64,000 nucleotides of DNA from positions 102,746,988-102,810,987 of the forward strand of contig NC_085140.1 in the NCBI RefSeq assembly GCF_024139115.2, given 5' to 3'. The notes under the pieces were generated by a model. The model saw only the letters and a list, made by a program, of their open reading frames with translations, did no database searches and was not told where the DNA came from. Below are positions 1-10,090 of this stretch, in pieces; the stretch's first letter is position 1; each line of letters opens with the position of its first letter. The position numbers and the translations under genes were made by a program. This DNA comes from Armigeres subalbatus. Its lineage: Eukaryota; Arthropoda; Insecta; Diptera; Culicidae.

Positions 1-692
1 TGACTTACCTGATTTACCACCAGGGTGTCAAAAATTTTTGTTTGCAGATGACACGGGCCTCTCAGCCAAAGTGCGAAGCCTTCGGTCATTAAATTTTGTA
101 GTAGATTGCAAAAAAGTTTGGATATTTTCTCCACTTACTTGCAAAAATGGAAAATTTCCCCGAATGCTTCCAAAACTCAGCTTATAATTTTCCCACATAA
201 GCCGAGAGCTTCTTATTTGAAACCTTGTAGCAGACATATTGTCACTATGAATGGGGTTCCAATTAATTGGTCTAGCGAAGCTAAATATTTAGGACTTCTG
301 CTAGATCAAAAATTAACTTTTAAAATCACATTGAAGGCCTTCAAGCCAAATGTAACAAATATATTAAGTGCCTATATCCACTTATAAACAGAACATCAAA
401 ACTTTGTCTTAAGCATAAACTTTTGATTTACAAACAATATTTTAGACCTGCCATGTTGTATGCTGTGCCAATATGGACTAGTTGCTGCAATACCAGAAAG
501 AAGGCACTTCAGAGGATTCAAAATAAAATTCTGAAAATGATTCTGAAGTTGCCTCCGTGGTATAGTACCAATGAACTTCATAGAATTTCTAATATTGAGA
601 CATTGCAACAAATGTCCAACAAAATAATTTCCAATTTTAGACAAAAATCATTGCAATCTTCTATTGCAACGATTAACTCCTTGTACCCTTAG
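1..692 (+). pseudogene. Reverse transcriptase C-terminal fragment (ORF2 of copy 1)
   Basis: Decayed ORF2 end of the Juan-like element. The readable frame from 106 gives the RT thumb region (KWKISPNASKTQLIIFP, NWSSEAKYLGLLLDQKLTF). The frame then shifts once near 330-420, and the last 89 residues (423-692: KQYFRPAMLYAVPIW, QRIQNKILKMILKLPPWYST) form the C-terminal tail, ending at a TAG at 690. The frame is also broken near 60-105, between the ADDTG motif and the thumb. The protein would have primed reverse transcription of element RNA at the target nick. With at least two frameshifts this copy is dead. The same protein segment, with different damage, is at 2440-3156 on the other strand. Confidence 0.85.
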
Positions 693-910
693 TATAAAAT
701 AGGTTAAGTTTAGTTTAAGTTGAAAACATTGTAATTCCTACATGGTTCAATTCAACCAGAGGAAAAAATTCTAACTGCCAGAGGCAAATGAAATGTATTA
801 ATAATAACTAAAAGCGTAACATAGCAAATAAGGATGATAGTGTTAAGAAAACACGGAACACCTAGTCTAAGAGATGAATGCATGTATTAGATAATTAGCA
901 AATAAAATTA

Positions 911-945
<35 letters not shown>
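1..945 (+). mobile_element. Juan-like Jockey-clade non-LTR retrotransposon, 3' part (copy 1)
   Basis: The window opens inside the reverse transcriptase (RT) of a non-LTR element, just before an FADDTG-like catalytic motif (about bases 50-65), and runs through the C-terminal RT tail, a 3' UTR, an AATAAA signal at 901 and a poly-A tail at 914-945. The same sequence recurs inverted at about 2278-3106, so the identification as a dispersed element is secure. Assignment to the Jockey clade rests on ORF2 gene order and on the RT-tail sequence. The name Juan is from memory of mosquito elements. The 5' end lies outside the window. Confidence 0.85.
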
Positions 946-951
<6 letters not shown>

Positions 952-1126
952 TAAATTATGCTTCAACAAGCAAAAGTATGCATAAATATGTTAAACAGAC
1001 AGTATCGATGCCGTTGTATTTGGGAACTTAACGTCAAGTTAACGGAATAGGTTGAAAAAATATACGCGGTTAAGCGTATTTTAAAAAAGTTCCTAACATT
1101 AGTATTCCTTGCATTTTTTTTACAAC

Positions 1127-1206
1127 GTTCGCCATTACGCATTTTTGTCTCAGAGACCAGCAAAGGTACCCTCAGGGGTAGATGTACCCCTGGTTGAGAA
1201 CCGCTG
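1127..1206. repeat. Right-end fragment of a hAT-type element
   Basis: The segment runs from CGCCATTACGCATTTTT through a GGTACC-rich stretch and ends with GGTTGAGAACCGCTG at 1192-1206. That is the right terminal inverted repeat of the element at 32211-33591. No matching left terminus (CAGCGGTTCTCAACC) lies nearby, so this is a solo end or a truncated copy. It lacks the 107-bp MITE found at the corresponding place in the 33-kb copy and so preserves that MITE's empty site. Confidence 0.65.
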
Positions 1207-1866
1207 CCACACAGCATTTGTGATCAATATGATTCAACCATAATAATGGGTAAAATCAGCAGTGATTCAAATCGTTCGGGGCTGTCAGTTTGAATATGAA
1301 TCTGAAACATTCATTTTCCCAGCAGCTGCTCTAGATTCATTTTTTATACCAGTCAAATGTCAAAAAAATAAAACTGGTATAACGCTCCGTTCTATTTTCT
1401 GCAGATTTGAACCACGATTGAATCACGAGATTCAAATATTTTCCAATTGTTTTGGTGTATGAATGCGTCATTTTATCTACGGATCAATCTTTCCGGACGG
1501 ATCAAGCCTTTCTTGGCGCCAACATGATGATTTCATTTAATTGAAAATTTGAAAAACATGAATAGAACACTGTTGGGGAAACCAGCGAGTTTGTTCTATT
1601 TGGCTCCAGATTCAAACTAGAATAGTGGTCGAAAATTTGGAATGAAACTGAATCACTCCTGATTTCACTCTAAAACCCGGGTTGATGCATAAATGGTTTG
1701 GTCGGTACCTTGAATGTCAAATTTATTATTTTGGTTGGTTTGGTCTCAAGTATGAAAATTTGGCTACTGTGATGAAAAACATGGACACATGAAGTACCAT
1801 ATTGAACAAAACATATTGATCACAAGATTTGAAGCATTATTAGCTATCTAATACTTATGCATCTAT

Positions 1867-2201
1867 GCAGCCTGCCGTTGAGGTTCTTCCGGCGAATCAA
1901 GGGCTTCTTTCAAATTGATTGGATTCGCCATTTCGATATTTTTTTTGCTAATAATACTTCATGTGTCAACTTCGATTAGTAGCTCTTGAAAGTCTGTATC
2001 ATCTACTTCTACGACTCCGGGTAAACTTTTGAAGTTATGTTTGCCTTGATCTAGATTAATATCATCATCATCGTTAGAATTAAATTCAATTTGGCTTGTT
2101 CCCTTATCATTACATTCCAAAGTTACAGTAAATCCTTCCAGTGAATTATACTTTTCGCAGGTTGATTGACTATCAGGATTTAACTTCTTCAAAAACAGCA
2201 T
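1867..2201 (-). pseudogene. Unrecognised acidic ORF with one in-frame stop
   Basis: Not recognised. An ATG-initiated frame of 80 codons (begins MLFLKKLNPDSQSTCEKYNS, contains an NDDDD run and ends VEVDDTDFQELLIEVDT) meets a TGA at about 1959-1961. It then stays open in the same frame for about 35 more codons through MANPINLKEALDSPEEPQRQ to a TAG near 1867. Read-through of a single stop in good-looking coding sequence suggests either a recently broken gene fragment or an internal piece of a mobile element. No domain, signal peptide or membrane segment is seen. It lies directly beside the 3' end of Juan-like copy 2. Confidence 0.3.
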
Positions 2202-2439
2202 AATAAAAAAAGATTAATTTATCTGCCACATGTCCGACTTCTTTTTTTTTTTTTTAATTGGGAATGTGCACAAAAACTTTACTTCTAAAAACTCGCAATC
2301 CTTATTTGCTATGTTACATTTTTAGTTATTATTAATACATTTCAATTGCCTCTGGCAGTTAGGACTTTTCCTCTGGTTTAATTGAACCATGTAGGAATTA
2401 CAATGTTTTCAACTTAAATTAAACTTAACCTAATTTATA

Positions 2440-5089
2440 CTAAGGGTACAAGGAGCTAATCGTTGCAATAGAAGATTGCAACGATTCTTGTCTAAAATTG
2501 GAAATTATTTTGTTGGACATCTGTTGCAATGTCTCAATATTAGAAATTCTATAGAGTTCATTGGTACTATACCACGGATGCAACTTCAGAATCATTTTCA
2601 GAATTTTATTTTGAATCCTCTGAAGTGAAGTGCCTTCTTTCCATATTGGCACAGCATACAACATGGCTGGTCTAAAAATTTGTTTGTAAATCAAAAGTTT
2701 GTTCCTAAGACAAAGTTTTGATTTTCTGTTTATAAGTGGATATAGACACTTAATATATTTGTTACATTTGCTTTCAATGTGATTTTTAAAAGTTAATTTT
2801 TAGTCCACCAGAAGTCCTAAATATTTGGCTTCGCTTGACCAATTAATTGGAACCCCATTCATAGTGACAATATGTCTGCTAGAAGGTTTCAAATAAGAAG
2901 CTCTCGGCTTGTGTGCGACAATTATAAGCTGAGTTTGGAAGCAATCGGGGAAATTTTCCATTTTTGCAAGTAAGTGGAGACAATATCCAATTTTTTTTTT
3001 GCAATCTACTACAAATGACAGGAAGGCTTCGTCCTTTGGCTGAAAAGCCCGTGTCATCTGCAAACAAAGATTTTTGACACCCTGGTGGTAAATCAGGTAA
3101 GTCAGAAGTAAAAATTTTATACAATATGGACCCCAGTATGCTGCCTTGGGGGACACCAGCCCTTACAGGTCATCTATCAGATTTTTAATTCTGATAGTTT
3201 ACCTACAGTGAGCGATCTGATTAATAATTTTGGATCAGTTTAATAATGTACGGAGGAAAATTAAAATTTATCAATTTTACAATCAAACCTTCATGCCAAA
3301 CACTGTCAAATGCTTTCTCTATATTAAATTAAATTCGAATTAAATTTGTAACTCTTAATAATGGATGAGTGGTTGAATGCCCATGGTGAGAACCAAATTG
3401 CTCATCAGCAAAAGTAGAATTGTCATTAATATGAACCATCATTCTATTTAAAATAATCTTTTCAAACAGTTTGCTTATTGAAGAAAGCAAACTGATTGGA
3501 CGATAACTAGAAGCCTAAGCTGAATTTTTGTCCGGCTTCAAAATTGGAACAACTTTGGCGTTTTCCCATTTATCTGCCAATTAACCAAATAACCAATTAA
3601 CCAAAAAAGATAATGAGCTCTTAGGAAGTTTTTTGATAAGTATGTAGAAAATTCCATCAGCATTGTTTTCATATTTTTAAATTTCCTAGTAATAGATCTC
3701 ACTTCATCCAAATTAGTTCCCAACAAAGGGCCAAGAACATTCTCTTGATTGATAATGTCTTCGAAGCTCCGTGTAACCTGATCCTCAATTGGACTAGTGA
3801 GAGCTAGACTAAAATTATGGGCACTCTTGAACTGCTGTGCAAGTTTTTGAGCCTTTTCGCCATTTGTTAATAAAATTTCATTTTCCTGTTTAAGCGCTAG
3901 AATTGGCTTTTGAGGTTTTTTATAGAATTTTCGTTAATTTCCAAAAGGGTTTCGAACTGGGATCCAACTTCGAGACATTATTCTCAAAGTTGGTATTTCT
4001 CAGAATAGCGAAACGTTTTGCCTTTCTCGTACAACAAAGTTGCACCGAAAGGCTATCATTTCACTCCAAGAAAAATATAGAAAATAGATTATAGAAGGCC
4101 CGGACTCCGCCCCGGAGAAGGCCCCGGAGACCCATAGTGTTATATACCAATCGACTCAGCTCAATGAACTGAGCACATGTCTGTCTGTCCGTGTTTATGT
4201 GTTAATATGTTAAAGGTAAGAAAAACATTAGACAACTTCTTATTTCACATTTTTAAGACGGATCAGTAGCTGAAGATCGTCGTCAATTATAATGGAGTTG
4301 AATTTAATTTCACATTTAGGAATTGCAATGCCTCTGGCTTCGACAATCAAATTTGTCAAAGATTGATTATCAATATCACTTTTGGTATCGAGAGGAATTT
4401 CAACATCTAAATTTCTATCGATATACGTTTTATATAAAACCCAATCAGCTCTATGATAATTAAAAGTAGAGCTGATTGGATTGTTAATGGCTTCTTGTGA
4501 GATTTCAAATGTCACAGGAAGGTGGTCAGAGTCAAAGTCAGCATGAGTTACCAATTGGCCACACAGCTGACTTGAATCCGTTAAAACTTAATCAATTGTA
4601 GAAGGATTTCAACTGGAAGAAAAACAAGTTGGTCCATTGGGAGAGCAATCTTCAAATAAATTTTTACCATTGGAATTGCTTTGACCATTATTCCATGAAC
4701 GGTGTTTTGCATTGAAGTCACCAATTATGAAAAATTAAGATTTGTTGCGAGTTAGAATTTGAAGATCAGCTCTCAACAAATTCCTTTGTTTCAACAGAAA
4801 CTCCCAAGGTTTCGAAAACTTTGGTTTCAAACGAGGAATATAATTTATGGTCGATACGTCTATATATTAATGACAATGGCGACCACACCACAGGTGCTGT
4901 CAAGACGATAATTTCGGTAAATAAAATAATTTGGATCTCTTTTGATGAAAAGACCAGTTTTATATATGTTTCAGTTATAATGGCAATGTGCAAATTATCA
5001 ACTGATAGTAGGTTGAATAATTCATCTTCCTTACCCTTTAAAGAGCGGGCATTCCAATTTAAAATTTTCAAAAAAATACTTGGATCCAT
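2440..5089 (-). pseudogene. ORF2: AP-type endonuclease plus reverse transcriptase, broken
   Basis: ORF2 of copy 2, starting at the ATG at 5087-5089 (MDPSIFLKILNWNARSLKG), which overlaps the end of ORF1. Residues LNWNARSLKG and IAIITETYIK are the N-terminal APE endonuclease motifs. SDHLPVTFEI near 4500-4530 is the catalytic SDH motif. The RT region follows on the other side of a repeat insertion: linker ALKQENEILLTNG near 3850-3900, RT core around 3000-3530, C-terminal tail at 2440-2694 ending in TISSLYP. The protein would nick target DNA and copy element RNA. Multiple frameshifts and stops mean it is not functional. The order (endonuclease, RT, no RNase H seen) fits the Jockey clade. Confidence 0.85.
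4019..4215 (-). repeat. ~190-bp mosquito dispersed repeat inserted in ORF2
   Basis: The segment interrupts ORF2 between IRLKNVK and FAILRNTNFENN. It contains TTGCACCGAAAGGCTATC, a GC-rich CCGGAGAAGGCCCCGGAGAC block and CAATCGACTCAGCTC followed by GTCTGTCTGT-like sequence. A shorter relative (rc of GCCTTTCGGTACAACTTTG) is at about 39570-39595. I recognise it as a recurrent mosquito repeat but cannot name the family. Confidence 0.55.
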
Positions 5090-7322
5090 TAAAACGAAGT
5101 CCGATAACATTTTTTTGAGTAAATTTGATACCAAACTGAACTGCTTCAGTTTTGGTATTTGCTTTGAACATTGCATCAATCATGTGATGCAATTGTTCAT
5201 TTAGTAAATCAAAGTCGGAAGCAGACATGCTACCTGAGTCGTCAGAACGAACGTTATTTCCCGTTGAAGAATGGGTGTGAAAGTCATTCATGGTCGGTAA
5301 ATTTTCAGAAATGAAATTTTGCTTGCCTGCAGCGATGCTTGCATTGGTTAGCGTGTTTGAAAAATTAGAATTCTACGAACTGCTCGTTACCCGGTGAGAG
5401 GTAGGAGCAAAATTTGTTCGTTGATTGTGGTGGGTATGAATTGCTCGACCGGTAAATGATTGCGGATTTTGAGCGTTTGAAATATGTTTACCCGTCGAAT
5501 CTGGTATCCTATTGGAATTTCCCGTCATCAATTTTGCACGGGAATTCAAAACTTTTTTGCATAAAGGGCATTCCCAAAAATTGGATTTATGATTGCCCCA
5601 ACAATTGGCATATTTAAATTTATTAGAATCGTCTCTCACAGGACAGGCGTCCTTGGTGTGAGAGGTTCCACCACAAATCATACATTTAGCATCCGTGTGG
5701 CAATATTTGGCTCCATGACCCCACTTTTGGTACTTACGGCACTGAGTGGGGTTTTGGAAATTTCCCCCAGGCCTGCGGAAATGTTCCCATGTAACACGGA
5801 CATGGGACATAATACAGGCCTTTTCCAAACTTTTCATATTATTTAGTTCACTTTTGTTAAAGTGAACTAAATAAAAATACCATAAATAAATAAGTACCAG
5901 AGCGATATTTCTTTTTCATCTTAATTACTTGGACTGGTGAAAATCCAAGTAGGGTAAGACGGTATAATATGCCCCCCCTAAGGCAAAACCTTGATAGCTT
6001 TTTACTTTTCATCGCAATTTATGCAAACTTTGTGTTATTTGGTAGTGCAAGAAGTCGCAAATGCATTGCCCGTGAGTAGTCATATAAAAATATTACAGAT
6101 AACACGTAATAATGCTTTTTTGAAAAGTCGTGAAAAAATGGATTTCAAAAGGTGCCTGGGCAATACGCCCCACCTTAGCCAAAGACGTTCCATAGCCCTT
6201 CATTAGTATTTCATCAATCCCATAATAAAAAGGTTACAAATCCTTATGTGCTCGACATTAAAAAATCAACATAAGTCCATTTAATCAGGTTTTAATTACA
6301 TTTCAATAATTTCCATACAATTTGGAAGCAACTGCTGCAAGCTCGCCGCGCTTGTGTTCAGTTGGTAAGGGCATATCGTCCTGCCTACACTGGGGCGTTT
6401 TGACCAGTAAAACATATTTTCGAAAATCGTTACGTTTTTGAAGATGGAAGCAATTTTATATCATATTAACTACTGAGAAAAGTTATTTTGTTGCCCAACT
6501 GAGTGTTCCCGTGCAAGGTTTGCGGACAGTATGCTAGCGTCGCTCCAGAATGTTGAGCAAACAAACATGAAAAGTTACATCAAAACTGTCACTTTTTGTA
6601 TTTTGCTTTTATTTCCATTATGTAATACAAAAATACTTCCACATTCACATAGTACGATGGTTTTACAAATATTTATAGGTACCAACTGATTTTGACCCTT
6701 AGTTAGTTATAGTTTTCTAGAAATCAAAGAGGGGCGTTTTGGCCAGGTGGGGCGCATTATACCGTCTTACCCTAATTGAGAAATTTCAATTTTGATCTCA
6801 TCCAGTGATTTATCATCACTGGGGAGACCTTTCAAGACGACTTTGAACAATCGCTCAGTTTTGTCGTCGTATGTGAAGAATTTATGGCGCTTCTCAGTTA
6901 AATACTGAAGAAGACGTTTGCGATCGTCAAAGGATCCCGGCAAAACGCGGCAGTCACCCTTCCTAGCAATCTGAAATGAAACCTTGATCTCCTGAAGGTT
7001 ACTCAAAATTTCATTCCTAAAGCCAGAAAACTCGGCAACAGATCACAATTGGCGGAATCCTTTGCTTTTTCGCATCAATCGAATCACCTGGGCCAGAGGT
7101 AGATTCGATTTGCTCAATATCATCTTTAATCAAATCGAACTGATTGCTCAGTTCGATATGAGAAGAATTGTTTGCAATGTTAGAGTGAGAAAGAATATCT
7201 GGAGTCTCCAGCTTCCTTCTATTTTTTCCGCGCTCTGGTGGGACGGTCTTGAAACCTTGTTTCTTAGAAGGAAGTGGAGAATTCAAAGACTCCTCCTTCC
7301 TCTTGTTTTCATTAATACTCAT
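5031..7322 (-). pseudogene. ORF1 (gag-like, CCHC nucleic-acid-binding protein), interrupted
   Basis: Gag-like ORF1 of copy 2, beginning at the ATG near 7320 (MSINENKRKEESLNSPLPSK). Segments: 7017-7322 basic N-terminus; 6767-7006 KGDCRVLPGSFDDRKRLLQY; then, beyond the MITE, 5373-5837 with three CCHC-type knuckles; and a C-terminal part at 5031-5291 (SASDFDLLNEQLHHMIDAMF). Only the middle knuckle (CMICGGTSHTKDAC) keeps all four ligands. The first has Tyr for the second Cys and the third has Tyr for the first Cys. Such proteins coat element RNA. Removing the MITE with one TA restores an uninterrupted ISQLLGFSP reading across the insertion, but further frameshifts remain (for example near 5860 and at 5373). 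Confidence 0.85.
5952..6772. mobile_element. 821-bp TA-flanked MITE in the gag of copy 2
   Basis: Terminal inverted repeats of about 24 bp (outer 20: GGGTAAGACGGTATAATATG) lie at both ends and are flanked by TA at 5950-5951 and 6773-6774. Excision with one TA restores the retrotransposon frame, which gives an exact insertion point. The TA duplication and lack of coding capacity suggest a non-autonomous Tc1/mariner-superfamily element. Confidence 0.88.
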
Positions 7323-7330
7323 TGCTGAGC

Positions 7331-7905
7331 GTGGAGACGTGACCTTCTAAGAGGTTTTTTCCAAGAACGATGTCTCTGCAGGATTACCAACGCTTGTTGG
7401 AATTTTACTTCCGCAAACGGTCCAACGTAAAACGAAGGCACGGCTCCTCGCAAAGATCGTAACGGGGTCAGTGGGTACAAATAGCGCCAAGAAGCACTGT
7501 TGAAATTAAAATAGCTTCGGGTAGTATTAAAAATTTCCTTCAGCAAAGAGAGAAAATAGAACCGCACAGCACGAAAGTACGATGCGATCTGACCAGTCGC
7601 AATTCTTAACGGCTTTTCACCAGCTTCTTGCTCATCTGTCTTCCGATGCCAGTCGTTCAAATGCTTACCAGTTACATAATCAAGTCTTCCGCAGGTCGTG
7701 GTTGGCAGTGCAGAGCATACAATATTCACCTTCACGAAGCAATTTCGGTTCGAATTTTGACAAACGTGGCTATTCAAAACATGGAATGACTTACTCAGTT
7801 TTTTTTTCACAGATTAATTCATTTGATTGGTACTGAGAATGGTCAATGGTTACAGCGTAGAAGCATAAGTACTAGAACGCTAGTGGCGCTGTAGTCATTT
7901 AAATT
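7331..7905 (-). other. Probable 5' leader of Juan-like copy 2
   Basis: This stretch is open on the minus strand for 163 codons without resemblance to known protein and lies directly upstream of ORF1. I read it as the element's 5' untranslated region, possibly with flanking DNA beyond ~7840. No internal promoter motif was confirmed. Confidence 0.4.
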
Positions 7906-8635
7906 ATTTTGCCAAATTATGCTTCAACAAGCATCAATTGGCCATAATTTATGCATCATGTTGTAGTGCATGTTTAATTCCATCAACAACATCGGTTTGA
8001 CACTTGTAGTACCGGTACTTTGGCTGCCAGGTCAAAGTAACCTAGATGTTAGTCACGCGAACAGGAACGAAGAAATTTTATGAGCCACAATGAATACGTT
8101 TGCGTACGCACGCACGCAAACGTACCAATTGTGTTTGCCCCATTATACTTTTGAATCAACTGGTCACAGCGTTCGAAGAAAAAAAAATTGCCTTGATGAT
8201 ATTGAAATTTGGTGCTAAAAATGTCCTTCAGTAGAACGTCGGGGTCAGATTTATGTGGACAATTGTTTAAATCATCATATAAGTGATCAGTTTTACAGAA
8301 ATTTATTAGTTTTCGAAATCTAAATAAATACTCACTGACTGATAATCGATCTAAAATTGTCAAGATTCAGCTGAATATGAATATGTTACGAAGTGAGGGT
8401 GACAAAAACATTCGATTATTTAAAGCTCTGTTTACTCTGGTTACTTCTCACTCTCACCCATTGCACTGCACTTGTTAATCATCGTTGTCATGTTGGCCAG
8501 ATGCTCTAGAACATTTCCACCTTCAATCAACCTCGTCGTTATCATCTTCCGTAAAACATGCAACTTGTCTTTGACGCAAAAGTTGTTCGTTCATGGTATT
8601 TCTTCAATGAATCCCACATGTCTGTTTGCCACCCT
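7906..8635. other. Unassigned region
   Basis: Begins with the 20-mer shared with 953. A 104-codon minus-strand frame at 8049-8363 lacks an ATG and any usable acceptor site, and it is not called as a gene. Nothing else recognised. Confidence 0.4.
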
Positions 8636-8775
8636 TGGTTCCCCCGAACACACGCTACGCGACTGTCGCCGTTTGGTATGGAAGCGTAAATGGAACATTG
8701 CCTGCAGCGACCCAACGATAGAATCGCAGCGATTAGTTGTCGCTGTCGCGGCGATGAAATCGTTTAGGTTTGTGG
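8636..8775. repeat. Dispersed CGAC-rich repeat, deleted copy
   Basis: GGTTCCCCCGAACACACGC followed by GCCTGCAGCGACCCAACGAT and GCGGCGATGAAATCG matches 51253-51428 over most of its length. This copy lacks about 40 bp (the GCGACGCGATTCTATCGC arm) that is present in the other. The same-strand and minus-strand ORFs through it are therefore repeat shadows. Confidence 0.7.
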
Positions 8776-9350
8776 GAGCTTCAAAACTAGGAAAGCGGAC
8801 GCATGGTGCCTTGTTTTTATCAAAAGTGTCAACCAACCGGTGTTTCGCTTTTGAGTATGTTATGTTCCTACTTTCCAAAATTTGATTTGATTCAGATGAT
8901 CTAAGGTAAAAATGCTTAAAATCGTTGAAATTGAAAGATTATGGCTGTATTTAACGATGCATTATAAACGACACCCACACGCCAGTTAGCTTATGATAGA
9001 CAAAGCTCCAAAGGCAGTAACAAATTCGCTCCACTTCAGCCACACTCTTCGACTCGGGAACTGCGCATCACAAAGCCCCAGCGCTGAGCCGTGCGGTTCC
9101 AGCATCAGTCTACGCTCAACGTGATACGCGTCTGTGTGCTTGTTGTTGTAGTCGTTGCCGTTAAAATAATAATTAGCATGCATTCGTGGTTTAGCTTGTT
9201 TAGTTGGTTGACTAAGTAGCGCGTGTGTGATTCAGTGCCCATATTCTGGCCGGTTTACGTTTCCCTGATGCGGATGCTAGGCTGTAGCAAGTTGGAGTCG
9301 AGCGCATCATGCACTCGATCGATCGATAGTCGCCGCGCAAGATCGTCCGG

Positions 9351-9385
9351 TCAGTGTTGATCCTGAGCTTGAACGGCTTAGACTA
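9351..9385 (+). promoter_or_regulatory. Core promoter: initiator plus DPE-like element
   Basis: TCAGTG at 9351-9356 matches the arthropod initiator, with the A at 9353 as +1. AGAC lies at 9380-9383, exactly +28 to +31, the position of the downstream promoter element, and a G is present at +24. This geometry is established for TATA-less insect promoters. No TATA box is visible around -30. The surrounding 9.2-10.1 kb is richer in CpG and GC than most of the window. Confidence 0.5.
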
Positions 9386-10090
9386 CGCGAATCCGTCTCC
9401 GTGGGTTGTGAATATTGTGATTGTTTCGTTTGTTTTTGTTGTTGGTGTCGGTGGAGCTTTCGGAAGTCGATAAATGATTGCGGTATCGGAAGAGAGCTTT
9501 CAATCACGCATCGGTTGACGAGCGAAGTGTACATCATACATGTGCGGTGTGTATGCGGCGTAGATAAGCGAACTGTGAACACATTTATTGAATCGTATAT
9601 AAAAACCGTATTTGCTGATTAGTTGTTGCGACTGAGTGGTGCGGGGCTTACGATTCCGAGAATTCCGAGAAATGTTTTGAGTTTATTTTGTGTTTCACTG
9701 TTACGTATGATAAGAGCCAGCAAATTAACCAACTCGTGGCGGGCGAATATATTTTTTTTCGATCCGTTGATAATATTGTGCATGAGCGAGGGCTCCGGGG
9801 AGCCGAAGGTCTTCCACGCTCGATTGAACAGTTCGGGGTGCAATTTCAACATCCACAGTCAGTCAGTGTTGGTGGTGGCAGAACGGAATCGAATTCTGTG
9901 TTGACTTTCAGTGACACGGCCTGTTGATAACACCGGTGCTCGGTCGGTGATAAGAATCGATAGGGGCGCGAGAAAAAAGTGCTGCTTCGGGATCGAAGCC
10001 ATCGTTGGGGTTTCGGCAGAGAAAGCCATAGAGCGGCCCCCATCATGTCAACGTTACTCAACTTGGATAGCTACCGGCATGAGTTGTTCG
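9353..10090 (+). other. Candidate first exon (5' UTR plus coding start) of a host gene
   Basis: From the predicted start at 9353 to a strong splice donor at 10091 (TTCG followed by GTGAGTG) there is CpG-containing sequence free of recognised transposons. Almost 700 nt would be 5' UTR. Short open frames on both strands here are inconsistent with each other and are not called. Whether the exon is really transcribed cannot be decided from sequence alone. Confidence 0.4.
10045..10090 (+). CDS. Candidate first coding exon, product unknown
   Basis: An ATG in reasonable insect context (CATCATGTC) opens the peptide MSTLLNLDSYRHELF and ends in phase 1 at a near-consensus donor (GTGAGT at 10091). I do not recognise the protein. 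The N-terminus has no signal peptide or membrane segment and would suit a cytoplasmic or nuclear protein. The next exon is not identifiable in the window; the following sequence to at least 11.4 kb looks intronic. Support comes from the combination of initiator/DPE promoter 692 bases upstream, ATG context and donor quality. The alternative is chance co-occurrence. Confidence 0.4.

Larger units (their letters stand above)
946..2239. other. Spacer between the two Juan-like copies
   Basis: No recognised gene. It begins just after the poly-A tail with a 20-mer (AAATTATGCTTCAACAAGCA, 953) that recurs at 7914 beyond the other end of copy 2. Bases ~1127-1206 match the right end of the hAT-type element at 32211-33591. 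An unrecognised ORF lies at 1867-2201 on the minus strand. Confidence 0.6.
2240..7330 (-). mobile_element. Juan-like Jockey-clade retrotransposon, near full-length decayed copy 2
   Basis: Minus-strand element with a poly-T run (its poly-A tail) near 2240-2256, 3' UTR matching copy 1 at about 2278-2440, ORF2 (RT then, upstream, endonuclease) at ~2440-5089, and ORF1/gag with CCHC knuckles at ~5031-7322. The last ~80 bases before its tail differ from copy 1, so the two may belong to different subfamilies. It carries an 821-bp MITE in gag (5952-6772) and a ~190-bp repeat between the endonuclease and RT regions (about 4019-4215). A possible 5' leader extends to about 7840, but no clear 5' target duplication was found. 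Confidence 0.85.

Noticed and set aside
8049..8363. 104-codon protein-like minus ORF (YLFRFRKLINFCKTDHLYDD)
   Set aside because: No ATG, no usable acceptor in frame and no recognised domain. Kept as unassigned.
8472..8885. 137-codon plus ORF
   Set aside because: Overlaps the CGAC-rich dispersed repeat shared with 51253-51428 and an opposing ORF on the other strand.
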